DNA of 64,000 nucleotides from Seonamhaeicola sp. GTDB taxonomy: Bacteria; Bacteroidota; Bacteroidia; Flavobacteriales; Flavobacteriaceae. The stretch spans positions 88,358-152,357 of the forward strand of contig NZ_JANQJQ010000011.1 of assembly GCF_028281565.1 (NCBI RefSeq), written 5' to 3'. A program made the translations under genes and the position numbers. Below, one piece after another: positions 62,731 to 64,000 of the stretch. Under the pieces are notes generated by a model. It had not been told where the DNA came from. It searched no databases and was given only the letters and a program-made list of their open reading frames with translations. The first letter of the stretch is position 1, and every line of letters begins with the position of its first letter.

Positions 62731-64000
62731 TCACAAAGCATGCTCCATAATATCCTGCACTACCTCAGGGTTTAATAAAGTACTGGTATCTCCTAAATTA
62801 CTCGTATCCTTATGTGCTATCTTTCTTAAGATGCGCCTCATGATCTTTCCGGAACGGGTCTTGGGCAAGCCACTGGTGAATTGGATCTTATCCAGTTTGG
62901 CTATCGGACCGATGTGTTCGGTAATAATCTGATTGATCTCTTTTCTAAGGTTGTTGTGGTCTCTGCTCTCACCGGTGTCTTTTAAAATAACATAACCGTA
63001 AAGTGCATTGCCCTTTACATCATGGGGGAAACCTACAATGGCACTTTCTGCCACTGCCGGATGTTCATTCACCGCATCTTCTATAGGGGCTGTTCCTAAG
63101 TTATGACCGGAAACAATGATCACATCATCTACCCTACCCGTAATTCGGTAATACCCGACCTCGTCACGCAGCGCACCATCGCCTGTAAAGTACTTGTTCT
63201 CAAAGGCTGAGAAATACGTGTCTTTATACCTTTGGTGATTTCCCCAAATGGTACGTGCCATACTTGGCCATGGGAATTTTACACACAGGCGTCCGTCAAC
63301 CTGGTTCCCTTTGATCTCCTGTCCGTTTTCATCCATCAAGGCCGGCTGGATCCCTATAAAGGGAAGCGTAGCATAGGTAGGCTTGGTAGGGGTTACAAAA
63401 GGAATGGGGGTAATCATCACACCGCCTGTTTCTGTTTGCCACCAGGTATCTACTATGGGGCTTTTCTTCTTCCCTACATTGTCATTGTACCAGTGCCAGG
63501 CTTCTTCATTGATCGGTTCGCCTACGGAACCTAATGTCTTTAAAGAGGATAGATCGTATTTTTCTACCAGTTCGGAACCTTGTTTGGCCAGGGCCCTAAT
63601 GGCTGTTGGAGCCGTATAAAACTGGTTTATCTTGTGTTTCTCGACAATCTCCCAAAAGCGCCCGAAATCGGGATAGCTTGGCACCCCCTCGAACATCACC
63701 GTGGTGGCGCCGTTTGCCAAGGGGCCATACACAATATAACTATGCCCGGTGATCCAGCCGATATCGGCCGTACACCAGTATACATCGTCTTCCCTATATT
63801 GAAATACATTTTTAAAGGTATAGGCCGTATAGACCATATAACCTGCCGTGGTATGTACCATCCCTTTGGGCATCCCGGTAGAACCCGAGGTATACAGAAT
63901 GAATAACGGGTCTTCGGCTTGCATCACTTCGGCCTTACAGTCTGAAGAAGCTTCATCCAATAAAGGTTGTAACCACTTATCTCTTCCTGCTTCCATGTGA
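62731..64000 (-). CDS. acs: Acetyl-CoA synthetase, C-terminal two-thirds (cut by window edge)
   Basis: About 423 residues are present; full enzymes have about 635, so the N-terminal third lies outside the window. Visible: ILYTSGSTGMPKGMVHTTAG (AMP-binding P-loop), VDTWWQTETGGVMITPIPF, the FTGDGALRDEVGYYRITGRV hinge, VSGHNLGTAPIEDAV, and the acetylatable Lys in LPKTRSGKIMRRILRKIA. It activates acetate to acetyl-CoA. Its sequence is richer in G+C than the neighbours, consistent with high expression. It is upstream of the locus 2 sigma gene on its own transcription unit. Confidence 0.95.
   Translation of the reverse strand, partial: HMEAGRDKWLQPLLDEASSDCKAEVMQAEDPLFILYTSGSTGMPKGMVHTTAGYMVYTAYTFKNVFQYREDDVYWCTADIGWITGHSYIVYGPLANGATTVMFEGVPSYPDFGRFWEIVEKHKINQFYTAPTAIRALAKQGSELVEKYDLSSLKTLGSVGEPINEEAWHWYNDNVGKKKSPIVDTWWQTETGGVMITPIPFVTPTKPTYATLPFIGIQPALMDENGQEIKGNQVDGRLCVKFPWPSMARTIWGNHQRYKDTYFSAFENKYFTGDGALRDEVGYYRITGRVDDVIIVSGHNLGTAPIEDAVNEHPAVAESAIVGFPHDVKGNALYGYVILKDTGESRDHNNLRKEINQIITEHIGPIAKLDKIQFTSGLPKTRSGKIMRRILRKIAHKDTSNLGDTSTLLNPEVVQDIMEHAL

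Overview
The window reads as a chromosomal segment of a low-GC Bacteroidetes bacterium, most likely a marine or environmental member of the Flavobacteriaceae. The evidence is two SusC/SusD outer-membrane uptake pairs, each behind an ECF sigma factor and a FecR anti-sigma factor; STN-type SusC receptors; DUF4294 and YceI proteins typical of flavobacteria; AT-rich spacers; and a few matches to the Bacteroidetes -7 promoter element TAnnTTTG. No rRNA, tRNA, CRISPR array, prophage or intact insertion sequence was seen.

Layout. 1-1752: end of an ABC system with a His-rich permease and a small secreted protein, resembling a Zur-regulated metal operon. 1890-8885: housekeeping and accessory genes (mogA; a DUF4294/hemolysin III/GNAT operon; M42 peptidase; Nudix; PrsW; an exported D-2-hydroxyacid dehydrogenase; YceI). 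9236-12746: three-gene acyl-CoA (probably propionyl-CoA) carboxylase operon with a clear terminator. 13056-19881: TPR/HTH membrane regulator, amidohydrolase, YceI, Crp/Fnr, DinB proteins and a drug efflux MFS. 19913-21814: an AT-rich, possibly PIN-like, membrane-anchored protein. 22077-26928: a TRAP transporter whose dctP gene and promoter are tandemly duplicated, next to an FAH-family hydrolase. 26986-30667: MBL hydrolase, two NAD(P)-binding oxidoreductases and an AraC regulator.

31239-42725 and 43244-62573 are two related uptake loci on the minus strand. Both run sigma, FecR, SusC, SusD, glycerophosphodiester phosphodiesterase (GDPD), then cytoplasmic-membrane transport and catabolism. Neither holds a polysaccharide-degrading glycoside hydrolase. 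Locus 1 continues with an organophosphate-antiporter-type MFS, a HAD hydrolase and an exported MBL protein. Locus 2 continues with a sodium/solute symporter, a zinc polyol-type dehydrogenase, a PfkB sugar kinase, an iron alcohol dehydrogenase, a ROK regulator, a rhamnose-mutarotase-like lipoprotein, an alkaline phosphatase, a frameshifted MFS and a GH37 trehalase. My inference is that these are phosphodiester-scavenging loci: organophosphodiesters cross the SusCD channel and are cut by GDPD; in locus 1 the phosphate ester enters through the antiporter, and in locus 2 it is dephosphorylated and the free polyol or sugar is imported, oxidised and phosphorylated.

The most interesting regulatory signal is that both loci carry, between fecR and susC, a plus-strand hairpin with a 20-nt loop and a T7 tract, downstream of a plus-strand -7-like element overlapping the susC start codon. 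This is the layout expected of a roughly 90-nt antisense RNA over the susC leader, like DonS of Bacteroides fragilis. Other points worth a look are near-identical FecR periplasmic domains with unrelated N-termini, a dctP duplication that carried along the first codons of dctQ, a one-base frameshift in a G5 run in the MFS gene, a trehalase with a fungal-type EF-hand loop, and a C-terminal alcohol dehydrogenase relic. The window ends inside acetyl-CoA synthetase.
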